Shown: one piece after another, positions 35,744-45,494 of the stretch
Numbering within the stretch: position 1 is the first letter of the stretch
Layout: every line of letters starts with the position of its first letter
Origin: an uncultured Dyadobacter sp.
GTDB taxonomy: Bacteria; Bacteroidota; Bacteroidia; Cytophagales; Spirosomataceae
NCBI RefSeq assembly: GCF_946482605.1
Contig: NZ_CAMLSE010000047.1
Coordinates: 1 to 49,141, forward strand
DNA length: 49,141 bases
Direction: 5' to 3'
Notes under the pieces: model-generated
Database searches by the model: none
What the model was told of the DNA's origin: nothing
The model's input: the letters and a program-made list of their open reading frames with translations, nothing else
Program-made: the position numbers and the translations under genes

Positions 35744-37012
35744 ATGGAAACGCCATTAACCCAGCACATCAGCTTTGACCGTGCCTGCTACAACCTCCGC
35801 GACTATGAAAAGAACGGGGGGTACCAGGCATTGCGGAAAGCGCTCTCGCTGTCGCCCGAAACCGTCACCAGCACAGTGCAGGCTTCGGATCTGAAAGGCA
35901 GGGGAGGAGCGGGTTTCAACACCGGTATGAAATGGAGTTTCGTGCCGATGAACGGTCAGTTTACGGTCAAATACCTGATTGCGAATGCCGATGAAATGGA
36001 GCCGGGCACATTCAAAGACCGTATGCTGATGGAGGGAAACCCACATCAGCTGATCGAGGGCATGATCATCTCGGCATTCGCGATTCAGGCGAATATATCG
36101 TACATCTTTCTGCGCTGGGCCTACAAGAAAGCGGGCAGGCTGCTCCGGCATGCCATTGAAGAAGCCTATGCGGCGGGTTATTTGGGTAAAAACATCCTGG
36201 GAACGGGTTATAACCTGGAAATGTACCTGCATACCGGCGTCGGCCGCTACATCTGCGGCGAGGAAACGGCTTTGCTCAATGCATTGGAAGGAAAGCGGGC
36301 CACGCCCAGGGCCAAACCGCCTTTTCCGCAGGTAAGCGGCCTGTTTGGCAAGCCTACCATTGTCAACAATGTAGAAACGCTTTGTAATATCCCGCACATC
36401 ATCAACAATGGCCCCGAATGGTTCAAAAGCCTCGGGAAAGGAAACGACGCCGGGACGAAGATTTACGGGGTTAGCGGCAGGGTCAAAAGACCGGGCCTCT
36501 GGGAACTGCCGATGGGCGTTTCCATGCGGGAGCTGATCGAAGACTGCGCCGGCGGAATGGCCAACGGCTACGGTTTCAGGGGCGCATTGCCCGGAGGAGC
36601 GTCCACCGATTTTCTTGTCAAAGAGCATATGGACATTAACCTCGATTACAAGTCGGTCGCCGCAGCGGGAAGCCGACTGGGCACGGGTACGATGATCATC
36701 CTCGACGACCATACCTGTCCTGTGGGGTTTGTCCATAATCTCGAACATTTCTTCGCACAGGAGTCGTGCGGGTGGTGTACGCCCTGCCGGGAAGGGCTGC
36801 CCTGGACGGAGAAAATATTGCTTTCGATGGAGCGCGGCGAGGGTAAGCCCGAAGATTTGCAGCTGCTTGAAATGCACACGCGGCTTTTAGGGCCGGGCAA
36901 TACGTTCTGCGCGCTGGCGCCCGGTGCGATGGAGCCTTTACAAAGCGCACTGAAATATTTCAGAGAGGATTTTGAAAAGCATATCGATCAAAAAAAATGC
37001 CCCTGGCGGTAA
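35744..37012 (+). CDS. nuoF: NADH-quinone oxidoreductase subunit F (NADH- and FMN-binding)
   Basis: This 422-aa flavoprotein oxidises NADH and passes electrons through FMN to cluster N3. The glycine-rich KGRGGAGFNTGMKWSF forms the NADH/FMN pocket. GRYICGEETALLNALEGKR and PRAKPPFPQVSGLFGKPT are conserved downstream. Cluster N3 is bound by SCGWCTPCREG (three Cys) and the later Cys in NTFCALAPGAM. Length and motif order are normal. Its presence shows that this complex uses NADH directly, unlike the Bacteroides-type complexes that lack NuoEFG. Confidence 0.96.
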   Translation: METPLTQHISFDRACYNLRDYEKNGGYQALRKALSLSPETVTSTVQASDLKGRGGAGFNTGMKWSFVPMNGQFTVKYLIANADEMEPGTFKDRMLMEGNPHQLIEGMIISAFAIQANISYIFLRWAYKKAGRLLRHAIEEAYAAGYLGKNILGTGYNLEMYLHTGVGRYICGEETALLNALEGKRATPRAKPPFPQVSGLFGKPTIVNNVETLCNIPHIINNGPEWFKSLGKGNDAGTKIYGVSGRVKRPGLWELPMGVSMRELIEDCAGGMANGYGFRGALPGGASTDFLVKEHMDINLDYKSVAAAGSRLGTGTMIILDDHTCPVGFVHNLEHFFAQESCGWCTPCREGLPWTEKILLSMERGEGKPEDLQLLEMHTRLLGPGNTFCALAPGAMEPLQSALKYFREDFEKHIDQKKCPWR

Positions 37013-37018
37013 ATTATC

Positions 37019-39712
37019 ATGGTACGCATTTACATCGATAACAAGCCCTTTGAAGTAAAGCCGGGTAAAAACCTGCTCGAAACATGCCTTACGCTGGGCC
37101 TCGATCTGCCTTATTTTTGCTGGCATCCGGCAATGGGATCGGTAGGGGCCTGCCGGCAATGTGCCGTCAAGGTTTTCAAAGATGAAAATGACACAACCGG
37201 CCGCCTCGTCATGGCGTGCATGGAAGGCGTGCGCGACAATATGTACCTGTCCGTAAGCGACGCCACCGCCCGCGATTTCCGGTCGCAGAATGTGGAATGG
37301 CTGATGAGCAACCACCCGCACGACTGCGCGGTGTGCGATGAGGGTGGCGCCTGCCATTTACAGGACATGACGGTCATGACGGGCCATGCTTACCGGCGTT
37401 TCAGGTTCCCGAAAAGAACCTATCAGAACCAGTACCTGGGCCCGTTCCTGCACCACGAGATGAACCGCTGCATTCAATGTTACCGCTGTGTCAGGTTTTA
37501 TAAGGACTATGCCGGCGGGAACGACCTGGATGTATTTGCCGCCCACAACCACGTGTATTTTGGCAGGGAAAAAGATGGCATTCTTGAAAATGAATTCAGC
37601 GGAAACCTGGCAGAGGTTTGTCCGACAGGCGTTTTTACCGATAAGACCCTGAAAGAGCATTATACCCGGAAATGGGACATGACGATGGCCCCGTCGGTGT
37701 GCCAGCATTGTAGCCTGGGTTGCAATATCATTGCGGGAGAGCGGTATGGAGCGCTCCGGCAGATCACCAACCGCTTCAATAGCGACGTAAACGGCTATTT
37801 CATTTGCGACCGCGGCCGTTATGGTTATGAGTTTGTCAATGACCCCGGACGGGTGAGGCAGCCTGTCGTTTCTATGAAAAATGAGGGAACGAATTTGTTC
37901 GAAAGCCTGAGCAGCATCCTGGCCGAAGGCCGCATGATCGGCATCGGTTCGCCCAGGGCATCTTTGGAAGCCAATTTCGCATTGCGGCGTCTGGTAGGCC
38001 AGGAGCAGTTTTACCAGGGCATTCCCGAAAACGAGGCGATGCTGCTCGGCAAAATACTCGCGATACAGCACAGCGGGCACGTGTACACGCCATCACTAAA
38101 AGAGACCGAATATGCGGACGTGACACTGGTGTTAGGCGAAGACCCCACCAATTCCGCACCCAGGCTTGCACTGGCATTGCGACAGGCGGTTCGTACGAAA
38201 CCATTGGAGCACATAGCCGGATCGAATATCCCGCTCTGGCATGATTCGGCCATTCGGGAGCTGATCCAGGATGATAAGGGAGAACTTTTTACGGCCTATC
38301 CCATTCACACCAAACTGGACGACGTGGCTTCCGGTACGCTTCACGCAGCCCCGGAAGATATCGCGCGTTTCGGCTTTGCCATTGCGCATTATATAGACAC
38401 CAACGCGCCCGAACCGGAAGATATGGATGCGCAAACCATAGAGTCGGCCAGGCGTGTTGCCGAATCCCTGCAAAAAGCGCAAAGGCCGCTCATCGTATCC
38501 GGTACCACGCTTTTTAACGAAGACATTATCCAGGCAGCCTATCAGATCGGGCAGGCACTGGAAGACCAAAGGAAAGCCGGGTTATGTTTTGTGCTTCCCG
38601 AATGCAACTCCGCCGGGCTGGCCATGATGCAGGCACCGTCGCTCGCCGCGGCAATGAAAGTTGCGGAAAAGGGTGGATTCACCACGGCAGTCGTGCTCGA
38701 AAACGATCTGTACCGGCGGGCCGGGTATTCCGAGATCGACGATTTTTTCAATGCATTTAAAAATGTTATTGTACTGGACCACGTAGAAAGCGCTACCACC
38801 TCAAAAGCCACGGTCCTGATTCCCGCCGCTACTTTTGCGGAAGGTGAAGGGACGCTCGTCAATAACGAGCTGCGTGCACAGCGGTTTTTTCAGGTTTTTA
38901 TGCCAAAAAACGAGCATATCCGGGAAAGCTGGCGCTGGCTGGACGAGTTTAACCAATTCAAAAAAGGGACCATTCCCGACGAGTTGCGGGAGCTCGACAA
39001 CATTCTTGAAGAGCTGGTAGCCGATTTGCCCCAATTCAGGGGAGTTGAAAGCGCAGCACCCTCTGCGGACTTCCGGATCAACGGCCAGCGTATACCCAGG
39101 GAGCCGCACCGGTTTAGCGGCCGTACTGCCATGCTGGCCCATGTGGCCGTAAGCGAACCTAAGCCGCCGGAAGACACGGATTCACCGCTGTCCTTCACCA
39201 TGGAGGGTTATCGCGGCATTCCGCCGGCTCCGCTGATCCCGTTTTACTGGTCGCCCGGATGGAATTCCGGCCAGTCGGTTCATAAATACCAGGCCGAAAC
39301 CGGCGGGGCTTTACGCGGCGGAGATCCCGGCGTTCGGTTGTCGGGAGCAGGGCAGCAGTTTCAGAATGGTTTTCAAAGTCAGATTCCGGCTGCTTTCAAA
39401 CGGCAACCTAATGAAATGACCATGGTGCCATTAGCCCATATTTATGGTTCCGATGAGCTCAGTGTGCTTTCCCCGTCTGTAGCGAGTCGTTCACCCCGTC
39501 CGTACATCGCCCTAAGTAACCCGGATGCGGAACGCTTGCAGGTAGCGGAAGGAGATGTGTTACAGGTACGCATCGGCGGGCTGGTTTACGATCTGCCGGT
39601 AGTCAGGAAGGACGAACTTCCGGAAGGCCTGGCCGGGCTGCCGTACAATCTGCCCGCGATGTCGGGCGTCACATGGCCTGCGAAAGGCATTTTAACCCAA
39701 CCAACGCGATGA
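37019..39712 (+). CDS. nuoG: NADH-quinone oxidoreductase subunit G with extra N7 cluster site
   Basis: This 897-aa iron-sulfur subunit has the N1b [2Fe-2S] site (C-W-H-P...GACRQC, then MAC). The His-ligated N5 site HPHDCAVCDEGGAC follows, then the N4 site CIQCYRC with the later EVCPTG. A fourth site, CQHCSLGC followed by exactly 27 residues and a Cys (ICDRGRYGYEF), matches C-x2-C-x3-C-x27-C. That is the N7 site found in Escherichia coli-type NuoG but not in most bacteria or mitochondria. The rest is the molybdopterin-oxidoreductase-like domain without cofactor function and an MopB-like C-terminus. It overlaps nuoH by 4 bp. Confidence 0.95.
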   Translation: MVRIYIDNKPFEVKPGKNLLETCLTLGLDLPYFCWHPAMGSVGACRQCAVKVFKDENDTTGRLVMACMEGVRDNMYLSVSDATARDFRSQNVEWLMSNHPHDCAVCDEGGACHLQDMTVMTGHAYRRFRFPKRTYQNQYLGPFLHHEMNRCIQCYRCVRFYKDYAGGNDLDVFAAHNHVYFGREKDGILENEFSGNLAEVCPTGVFTDKTLKEHYTRKWDMTMAPSVCQHCSLGCNIIAGERYGALRQITNRFNSDVNGYFICDRGRYGYEFVNDPGRVRQPVVSMKNEGTNLFESLSSILAEGRMIGIGSPRASLEANFALRRLVGQEQFYQGIPENEAMLLGKILAIQHSGHVYTPSLKETEYADVTLVLGEDPTNSAPRLALALRQAVRTKPLEHIAGSNIPLWHDSAIRELIQDDKGELFTAYPIHTKLDDVASGTLHAAPEDIARFGFAIAHYIDTNAPEPEDMDAQTIESARRVAESLQKAQRPLIVSGTTLFNEDIIQAAYQIGQALEDQRKAGLCFVLPECNSAGLAMMQAPSLAAAMKVAEKGGFTTAVVLENDLYRRAGYSEIDDFFNAFKNVIVLDHVESATTSKATVLIPAATFAEGEGTLVNNELRAQRFFQVFMPKNEHIRESWRWLDEFNQFKKGTIPDELRELDNILEELVADLPQFRGVESAAPSADFRINGQRIPREPHRFSGRTAMLAHVAVSEPKPPEDTDSPLSFTMEGYRGIPPAPLIPFYWSPGWNSGQSVHKYQAETGGALRGGDPGVRLSGAGQQFQNGFQSQIPAAFKRQPNEMTMVPLAHIYGSDELSVLSPSVASRSPRPYIALSNPDAERLQVAEGDVLQVRIGGLVYDLPVVRKDELPEGLAGLPYNLPAMSGVTWPAKGILTQPTR

Positions 39713-40662
39713 ATGAGATCCTGAAATATACATTGATGATCGTCATCCTGCTGTTTACGCTGACCACGATCGCAGCCTGGCTGATCTGGCTGGAACGCCG
39801 CATGCTGGCGCTATGGCAGGACCGTTACGGGCCCAACCGTGCAGGGCCTTTCGGGCTGCTTATTGTTGCAGCAGACACGATCAAGCTGTTTTTTAAGGAA
39901 GACTGGATACCACCGTTCGCAGAAAAGGCTGTTTTTATTTTTGCGCCTGCCATCGTGGCGGCTGCTGTGCTGCTGAGCTTTGTGGTGGTGCCGTTCACGC
40001 CGGATATACTGGTGGCCGACCTGGATATCGGTTTGCTGTTTTTTTTGGCGATGTCGTCGCTCGGGGTGTACAGCATTGTGCTGGGCGGCTGGGCTTCGAA
40101 TAACAAATATTCATTGCTGGGCGCATTGCGCGGCGCGTCCCAGATGATCAGCTATGAAGTTTTCATGGGACTTTCTCTGATGGGTGTGGTGATGCTTTCG
40201 GGTTCATTCCGGCTGACGGACATTGTAATGGCACAGCAGGACTACTGGTTTGTGGTGACACAGCCCGTCGGTTTTGTGCTCTTTCTGACAGCCGGAATAG
40301 CCGAAACGCACAGGTTGCCGTTTGATATTCCTGAGGCGGAAAGCGAACTCGTGGCAGGGTTTCATTCCGAGTACTCGGGTATGAAGTTCGGCATGTTCTT
40401 CATCGGAGAATACCTCGGTATTATCCTCATTTCAGCGATGGTCGTCACCATTTTCTTCGGAGGATGGTTAGGCCCGGTGCTGCCTCCGATTGTGTGGTTT
40501 ACACTCAAAACGTTTGTTTTCATTGTATTTTTTATCCTGCTGCGCGCTTCGCTTCCGAGACCCCGGTACGATCAGCTGATGGAATATGGCTGGAAAATCA
40601 TCCTGCCCATTGCCTTGCTCAATCTGCTCATAACGGGTGCATTAACATTGCTGAAAAACTAA
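39709..40662 (+). CDS. nuoH: NADH-quinone oxidoreductase subunit H
   Basis: This 317-aa membrane subunit lies at the quinone-entry site. The start is ATG 39709, overlapping the nuoG stop by ATGA; the frame upstream lies inside nuoG. It has about eight transmembrane helices. Conserved motifs are ERRMLALWQDRYGPNRAGPF in the first cytoplasmic loop, DTIKLFFKEDWIPPFA, and FLTAGIAETHRLPFDIPEAE followed by ESELVAGFHSEYSGMKFGMF, which line the quinone chamber and carry the acidic residues of the E-channel. Confidence 0.96.
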   Translation: MNEILKYTLMIVILLFTLTTIAAWLIWLERRMLALWQDRYGPNRAGPFGLLIVAADTIKLFFKEDWIPPFAEKAVFIFAPAIVAAAVLLSFVVVPFTPDILVADLDIGLLFFLAMSSLGVYSIVLGGWASNNKYSLLGALRGASQMISYEVFMGLSLMGVVMLSGSFRLTDIVMAQQDYWFVVTQPVGFVLFLTAGIAETHRLPFDIPEAESELVAGFHSEYSGMKFGMFFIGEYLGIILISAMVVTIFFGGWLGPVLPPIVWFTLKTFVFIVFFILLRASLPRPRYDQLMEYGWKIILPIALLNLLITGALTLLKN

Positions 40663-40680
40663 CCATTAACCCGATGCGTC

Positions 40681-41196
40681 ATGATCAGCTTACTCAGATC
40701 GATCGGTCTTACATTCCTGCACATGTTCAGGAAGCGGGAGACCATTCAATACCCTGAAGAGAAAATAGTGCTGCATCCGCGCTGGCGGGGGCGGATCGTG
40801 CTCACGCGTGATCCCGACGGAGGCGAGCGCTGCGTAGGCTGCTACCTCTGCGCCGCCGCTTGTCCGGTGGACTGCATTTCCCTGCAAGCCACCGAGGATG
40901 AGAATGGGCGGAGGTATCCGGCTTTTTTCAGGATCAACTTTTCCAGATGCATATTCTGCGGGTATTGTGAGGAAGCCTGCCCGACCTACGCCATTCAGCT
41001 CACTCCCGACTTTGAAATGGGTGAATACAACCGGCAAAACCTGGTGTACGAGAAGGAGGACCTGCTGATCGACAGCCAGGGGAAATATCCGGGGTACAAC
41101 TACTACAAAGTAGCCGGGCTGGCCGCCGGTGTGAAGGGAAAGGGAGAAGGTGCCAACGAAGAACCGCCGGTTGACATACGCAGCTTAATCCCCTGA
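40681..41196 (+). CDS. nuoI: NADH-quinone oxidoreductase subunit I
   Basis: This 171-aa ferredoxin-like subunit carries clusters N6a and N6b. Both [4Fe-4S] motifs are intact: [18 protein letters not shown] and [18 protein letters not shown]. An amphipathic N-terminal helix ([20 protein letters not shown]) anchors it to the membrane arm. Spacing of 18 bp from nuoH and 3 bp to nuoJ fits a single operon. Confidence 0.96.
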   Translation: MISLLRSIGLTFLHMFRKRETIQYPEEKIVLHPRWRGRIVLTRDPDGGERCVGCYLCAAACPVDCISLQATEDENGRRYPAFFRINFSRCIFCGYCEEACPTYAIQLTPDFEMGEYNRQNLVYEKEDLLIDSQGKYPGYNYYKVAGLAAGVKGKGEGANEEPPVDIRSLIP

Positions 41197-41199
41197 TCT

Positions 41200-41760
41200 A
41201 TGGAAATCGCCTTCTACATCGCCGGTGCCGTTGCTATCGTAGCCACTCTAATGGTGATCACGCGGCACAATCCCGTTCACGCATTGCTGTACCTGAATGT
41301 ATCGCTGCTGGCGCACGCCATGTTGTTTTATCTGCTCGGGGCGTCGTTCGCGGCGCTGCTGGAAATCATCATTTATGCCGGAGCGATCATGGTGCTTTTC
41401 ATTTTTGTGGTCATGCTGCTGAACCTCGGGAAAGAAACGGCAGAGCAGGAGCGTAAGTGGTTGAAAATGAAAGTGTGGGTGGGGCCTACGTTGCTGGCTG
41501 CGATCTTGTTTGCCGAGTTTTTAATGCTGGTTCTATCATCGGGGCAAAGCGCGTACAGCCCGGCTGTGGTAAGCCCGCGGGAGGTGGCTGTGTCGCTGTT
41601 CCGCGAATACCTGATCGGCGTGGAGCTGGCGGCCATGCTGCTGATGGCCGCGGTGGTAGGGGCTGCGCACATCGGCCGTCATAAAAAGCTGGTATTGCAC
41701 CGGTTTTTGAAAGAAGAAGTCGAAAAAGAAGAAGAGAAACACGAAGAGATGGTGCTATGA
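41200..41760 (+). CDS. nuoJ: NADH-quinone oxidoreductase subunit J
   Basis: This 186-aa membrane subunit has five predicted transmembrane helices. They include the conserved third helix with [20 protein letters not shown], whose pi-bulge region takes part in coupling electron transfer to proton movement. The C-terminus is a highly charged tail ([20 protein letters not shown]). It overlaps nuoK by ATGA. Confidence 0.94.
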   Translation: MEIAFYIAGAVAIVATLMVITRHNPVHALLYLNVSLLAHAMLFYLLGASFAALLEIIIYAGAIMVLFIFVVMLLNLGKETAEQERKWLKMKVWVGPTLLAAILFAEFLMLVLSSGQSAYSPAVVSPREVAVSLFREYLIGVELAAMLLMAAVVGAAHIGRHKKLVLHRFLKEEVEKEEEKHEEMVL

Positions 41761-42068
41761 AAACATCCGTTTCAGCCGAAGTGGTGGTGCTGCTGGCCGG
41801 CCTCCTGTTTGCATTGGGGGTCGTTGGGGTGATTATCCGTAAAAATATCATTTTCATGCTGCTGTCTGTGGAGATCATGCTCAATGCATCCGGTCTGGCT
41901 TTTGTGGCCGCGGGCTCCCGGTGGGGGCAGCCCGACGGGCAGGTGATGTTCGTATTCATCCTCGCCATGGCCGCGGCGGAGGTATCTATCGGTCTGGCGC
42001 TGATCCTGCAAATCTATCACCAGCACAAATCACTGGATATCGATAAACTGAAAGAAATGAATGGGTAG
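41757..42068 (+). CDS. nuoK: NADH-quinone oxidoreductase subunit K
   Basis: This 103-aa, three-helix membrane subunit carries the two conserved buried glutamates of the proton path: [20 protein letters not shown] in helix two and [17 protein letters not shown] in helix three. Size is standard for NuoK. It overlaps nuoJ by 4 bp, and nuoL begins 22 bp later. Confidence 0.95.
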   Translation: MKTSVSAEVVVLLAGLLFALGVVGVIIRKNIIFMLLSVEIMLNASGLAFVAAGSRWGQPDGQVMFVFILAMAAAEVSIGLALILQIYHQHKSLDIDKLKEMNG

Positions 42069-42090
42069 GTAACCCGCTAACTGAAAGCAC

Positions 42091-43980
42091 ATGGACAAGT
42101 ATCTGTGGCTCATTCCCGCCCTCCCGCTCGGCGGATTCCTGATCCTCGCGTTTGCGGGAAGCGTTCTTTCGCGGAGATGGGTGGCGACGGTCGGAGCGGG
42201 CAGCCTATGCCTTTCCGCGCTCGTCACGATCGTGGTAGGCAGCGCATTTTTATCCGGAATGCAGGAAAACGAGGTGTACACGCAAACTTTATGGACGTGG
42301 TTCGAGGTAAGGGCATTCAATGCAAAGATTACGCTCTCGCTCGACGCTCTTTCGATGGTTTTTGTATTCGTAATTACATTCATCGGCGCGCTGATCCACA
42401 TCTATTCCACCGCATTCATGGAGGGCGACCGGGATTATGCGCGTTTTTTTGCCAGCATGAACCTGTTTGTCTTTTCCATGCTGGTTTTGGTATTGGCCGA
42501 CAATCTTTTGCTGATGTACCTGGGCTGGGAGGGAGTGGGGCTTTGCAGTTACCTGCTCATCGGCTTCTGGTACGAACAACCCGCCAACGGCCATGCAGCC
42601 CGCAAAGCATTCACCGTCACCCGTATAGGCGATGCGGCGATGGCAATCGGGCTTTTTATGATCTTCCGGGAAGCCGGCACGCTGGTCATTTCCGACATTG
42701 GAGCACAGGCTTCGGGGATATGGGAGCAGAACGGAACCATCGTCACCATCACTGCCTTGCTGCTTTTGGCCGGGGGACTCGGCAAATCAGCCCAGCTGCC
42801 GTTGCAAACCTGGCTGCCCGATGCCATGGCGGGGCCCTCGCCCGTGAGCGCGCTGATACACGCGGCGACGATGGTGACAGCCGGTGTGTACCTGGTGGCG
42901 CGCATGCACGCGATTTTCGCGCTTTCGGCAACTGCCCTCCTGGTGGTCGCGGTTATCGGGGCGGTAACCTTGCTGCTGGCTGGGTTTACGGCGCTTACCC
43001 AATACGATATCAAACGGGTACTGGCTTATTCGACGATGAGTCAGATCGGTTATATGTTCCTTGCGCTGGGCGTGGGCGCGTGGTCGGCAGCGGTGTTCCA
43101 TTTTATGATCCACGCGTTTTTTAAGGCATTGCTATTCCTCGCTGCCGGAGCAATCATCGAATCGCTTCACCATGAGCATAATATGTTTAAAATGGGAGGT
43201 TTGAAGGACAAAATGCCGGTTGTTTTCTGGACTTTCCTGGCAGGTGCGATCTCACTGGCGGCGCTGCCGCTGATCAGCGCCGGGTTTTACAGCAAGGACC
43301 AGATCCTGTGGTATGCCTGGGCGGCGCAGGACGGTAACCCCCTACTTTGGGCAGTGGCCCTGTCGGGTGCATTGATCACCGCCGCATACACGACGCGCAT
43401 GATGGTCCTGACATTCTGGGGGGAGTCGCACACGCAGATCGGCCATTTGCCTGGCAGGCGCATGACGATGCCGCTGGTGGTACTTGCTGCATTCTCGGTT
43501 TTCGGAGGGTTTGTAGAGTTGCCGCATAATTTCGGGCATTTTACGCCTTTTTCAGATTTGCTGCACCCGGTTTTGCCCGAAACAGTAATGCGGGAAAATA
43601 TCCCTTCTGAATGGCTATTCCAGCTTTTGGCGGCATTAGCCACGCTGGGCGGCATATTTTTGGGATACTATTATTATTACCAAAACCCGGCACGCATTGA
43701 AAATCTCCGGAAGAACGGTCTGGTGGTAACACTTCACCGCTTCTGGTTTTCGGGCTGGGGTTTCGATACGTTTTACGACAAAGTGCTGGTGAAACCGTTC
43801 GTTTACATGGTCAATGTGAATAAAAAGGATATTGTCGATAAGCTGTATACGGGACTGGCCGCAATGGCCGACGAAATGTACGGGCTGCTTTCCAAAACGC
43901 AATCCGGATCGCTCCGGTGGTATATAATGGGTCTGGTCGTTGGCGCAATTCTCATTTTGGGTATTCAGATCATGCTATGA
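42091..43980 (+). CDS. nuoL: NADH-quinone oxidoreductase subunit L (antiporter-like)
   Basis: This 629-aa distal proton-pumping subunit has the antiporter fold and a long lateral helix at the C-terminus. Key segments are YLGWEGVGLCSYLLIGFWYE with the helix-5 Glu, LPLQTWLPDAMAGPSPVSAL with IHAATMVTAGVYLVAR, and LAYSTMSQIGYMFLALGVGA, FHFMIHAFFKALLFLAAGAI. The Lys of GGLGKSAQLPLQTW in helix 7 is present. It is slightly longer than the Escherichia coli protein (613 aa). It overlaps nuoM by ATGA. Confidence 0.96.
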   Translation: MDKYLWLIPALPLGGFLILAFAGSVLSRRWVATVGAGSLCLSALVTIVVGSAFLSGMQENEVYTQTLWTWFEVRAFNAKITLSLDALSMVFVFVITFIGALIHIYSTAFMEGDRDYARFFASMNLFVFSMLVLVLADNLLLMYLGWEGVGLCSYLLIGFWYEQPANGHAARKAFTVTRIGDAAMAIGLFMIFREAGTLVISDIGAQASGIWEQNGTIVTITALLLLAGGLGKSAQLPLQTWLPDAMAGPSPVSALIHAATMVTAGVYLVARMHAIFALSATALLVVAVIGAVTLLLAGFTALTQYDIKRVLAYSTMSQIGYMFLALGVGAWSAAVFHFMIHAFFKALLFLAAGAIIESLHHEHNMFKMGGLKDKMPVVFWTFLAGAISLAALPLISAGFYSKDQILWYAWAAQDGNPLLWAVALSGALITAAYTTRMMVLTFWGESHTQIGHLPGRRMTMPLVVLAAFSVFGGFVELPHNFGHFTPFSDLLHPVLPETVMRENIPSEWLFQLLAALATLGGIFLGYYYYYQNPARIENLRKNGLVVTLHRFWFSGWGFDTFYDKVLVKPFVYMVNVNKKDIVDKLYTGLAAMADEMYGLLSKTQSGSLRWYIMGLVVGAILILGIQIML

Positions 43981-45494
43981 CACTCTTTCTGCTGATCATG
44001 GTTTTAATGGCGGGGGCCGTTGTAGCAGTCGTCGCCGGAACGTGGAACAGGGATTTGCCACGTTGGATCGCATTGGTGGCCTGCGTCGTTGGGCTGTTGT
44101 TGGTTATATCCATTTGGGCTGAGACTTCGCCGTCCGGCCATTCGGTTGCCGATGGACAATGGATCATGCAGTACCGCAAAGCCTGGATCCCTTCCTTTGG
44201 CATTACCTTTCACCTGGCTGTGGACGGGCTGAGCCTGCTGCTGCTGGCACTCACATTTTTCCTGGGAATTCTGGCCGTGTTATGCTCCTGGAATGAGATC
44301 CGCGTGAAGACGGGTTTCTATTATTTCAACTTGCTCTGGATACTGGCGGGTGTCGCCGGGGTTTTTATGGCCATGGATTTGTTCCTTTTCTACTTTTTCT
44401 GGGAGGTAATGCTGATCCCGATGTACTTCCTGATCGGAATATGGGGAAGTGAGAACAGGGTTTATGCGGCGTATAAATTCTTCATTTTCACGCAAGCGAG
44501 CGGCTTGCTGATGTTTCTGGCCATACTGGGCCTGTATTTCATCCACGGCCGCGATACCGGCGTGTACACATTCGGATATTTTGAACTGGCACAAACTGTT
44601 GTTCCATTGAAGACGGCAATCTGGCTGATGTCGGGTTTCATGATCGCCTTTGCCGTTAAACTGCCGGTGTTCCCATTCCATACCTGGCTGCCCGATGCGC
44701 ACGGGGAGGCGCCTACCGCGGGAAGCCTCATTCTGGCCGGGTTGCTGCTCAAAACCGGCGCTTATGGTATGCTCCGGTTTGTGGTGCCGCTATTCCCCGA
44801 GGCGGTGAGCGAGGCGGCCCTTCCCGCCATGGTGCTGGGCGTGGCGGGAATTGTCTACGGCGCGGTAATGGCCTATTCGCAAACTGATCTGAAAAGGCTG
44901 GTCGCATTTACGAGCGTCAGTCATATGGGTTTTGTGATCACCGGGATTTTTGCGTTGAACGAACTTGCACTGCAGGGTGTCGTGATGCAGCTCGTCACCC
45001 ACGCCCTGAGCACCGGGGCGCTGTTTTTGCTGGCCGGGATGATCAAGGAGCGGCTGCATACGCGCGACATCGAACAAATGGGAGGACTCTGGAGCCCGAT
45101 GCCCCGGATGGGTACCATGGGGCTGGTGTTTGCGATGGCATCACTGGGCCTGCCGGGATTGGGCAACTTTATCGCCGAGTTTCTCATCCTGCTGGGCGTT
45201 TTTCAGGCGCAGCCGTGGGTGGCGGTGGCAGCGGTATCGGGACTGATATTTTCGGCTGTGTATTCCCTTCGCATTGTTTCGAAAATATTCCTGGGGCCGC
45301 GAAAAGCATTGGAACCTGTCGCCGATTTGTCTTTCAGGGAAATGCTCATCATGGCCACGCTCACGGTTTCGGTGGTCTGGCTGGGGTTATTTCCGCAGCC
45401 GGTGATCGACACGGCCAGGCCTGCGATTACGGAACTCGTTCGGTTAATGCATCTTCAAACAGAGACTTCACGCCTTCAGTCTTATGTCAAATAA
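43977..45494 (+). CDS. nuoM: NADH-quinone oxidoreductase subunit M (antiporter-like)
   Basis: This 505-aa proton-pumping subunit has about 14 transmembrane helices. The ATG at 43977 overlaps the nuoL stop; the longer frame to 43917 lies inside nuoL. Motifs are LFLFYFFWEVMLIPMYFLIG (helix-5 Glu), KLPVFPFHTWLPDAHGEAPT (helix-7 Lys), AGSLILAGLLLKTGAYGMLR, and LKRLVAFTSVSHMGFVITGI. It overlaps nuoN by 11 bp, the longest overlap in the operon. Confidence 0.96.
   Translation: MTLFLLIMVLMAGAVVAVVAGTWNRDLPRWIALVACVVGLLLVISIWAETSPSGHSVADGQWIMQYRKAWIPSFGITFHLAVDGLSLLLLALTFFLGILAVLCSWNEIRVKTGFYYFNLLWILAGVAGVFMAMDLFLFYFFWEVMLIPMYFLIGIWGSENRVYAAYKFFIFTQASGLLMFLAILGLYFIHGRDTGVYTFGYFELAQTVVPLKTAIWLMSGFMIAFAVKLPVFPFHTWLPDAHGEAPTAGSLILAGLLLKTGAYGMLRFVVPLFPEAVSEAALPAMVLGVAGIVYGAVMAYSQTDLKRLVAFTSVSHMGFVITGIFALNELALQGVVMQLVTHALSTGALFLLAGMIKERLHTRDIEQMGGLWSPMPRMGTMGLVFAMASLGLPGLGNFIAEFLILLGVFQAQPWVAVAAVSGLIFSAVYSLRIVSKIFLGPRKALEPVADLSFREMLIMATLTVSVVWLGLFPQPVIDTARPAITELVRLMHLQTETSRLQSYVK

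Noticed and set aside
42105..43124. A 339-codon plus-strand frame inside nuoL
   Set aside because: It is an alternative frame of nuoL with low-complexity, Arg/Gly/His-rich translation and no family signature.
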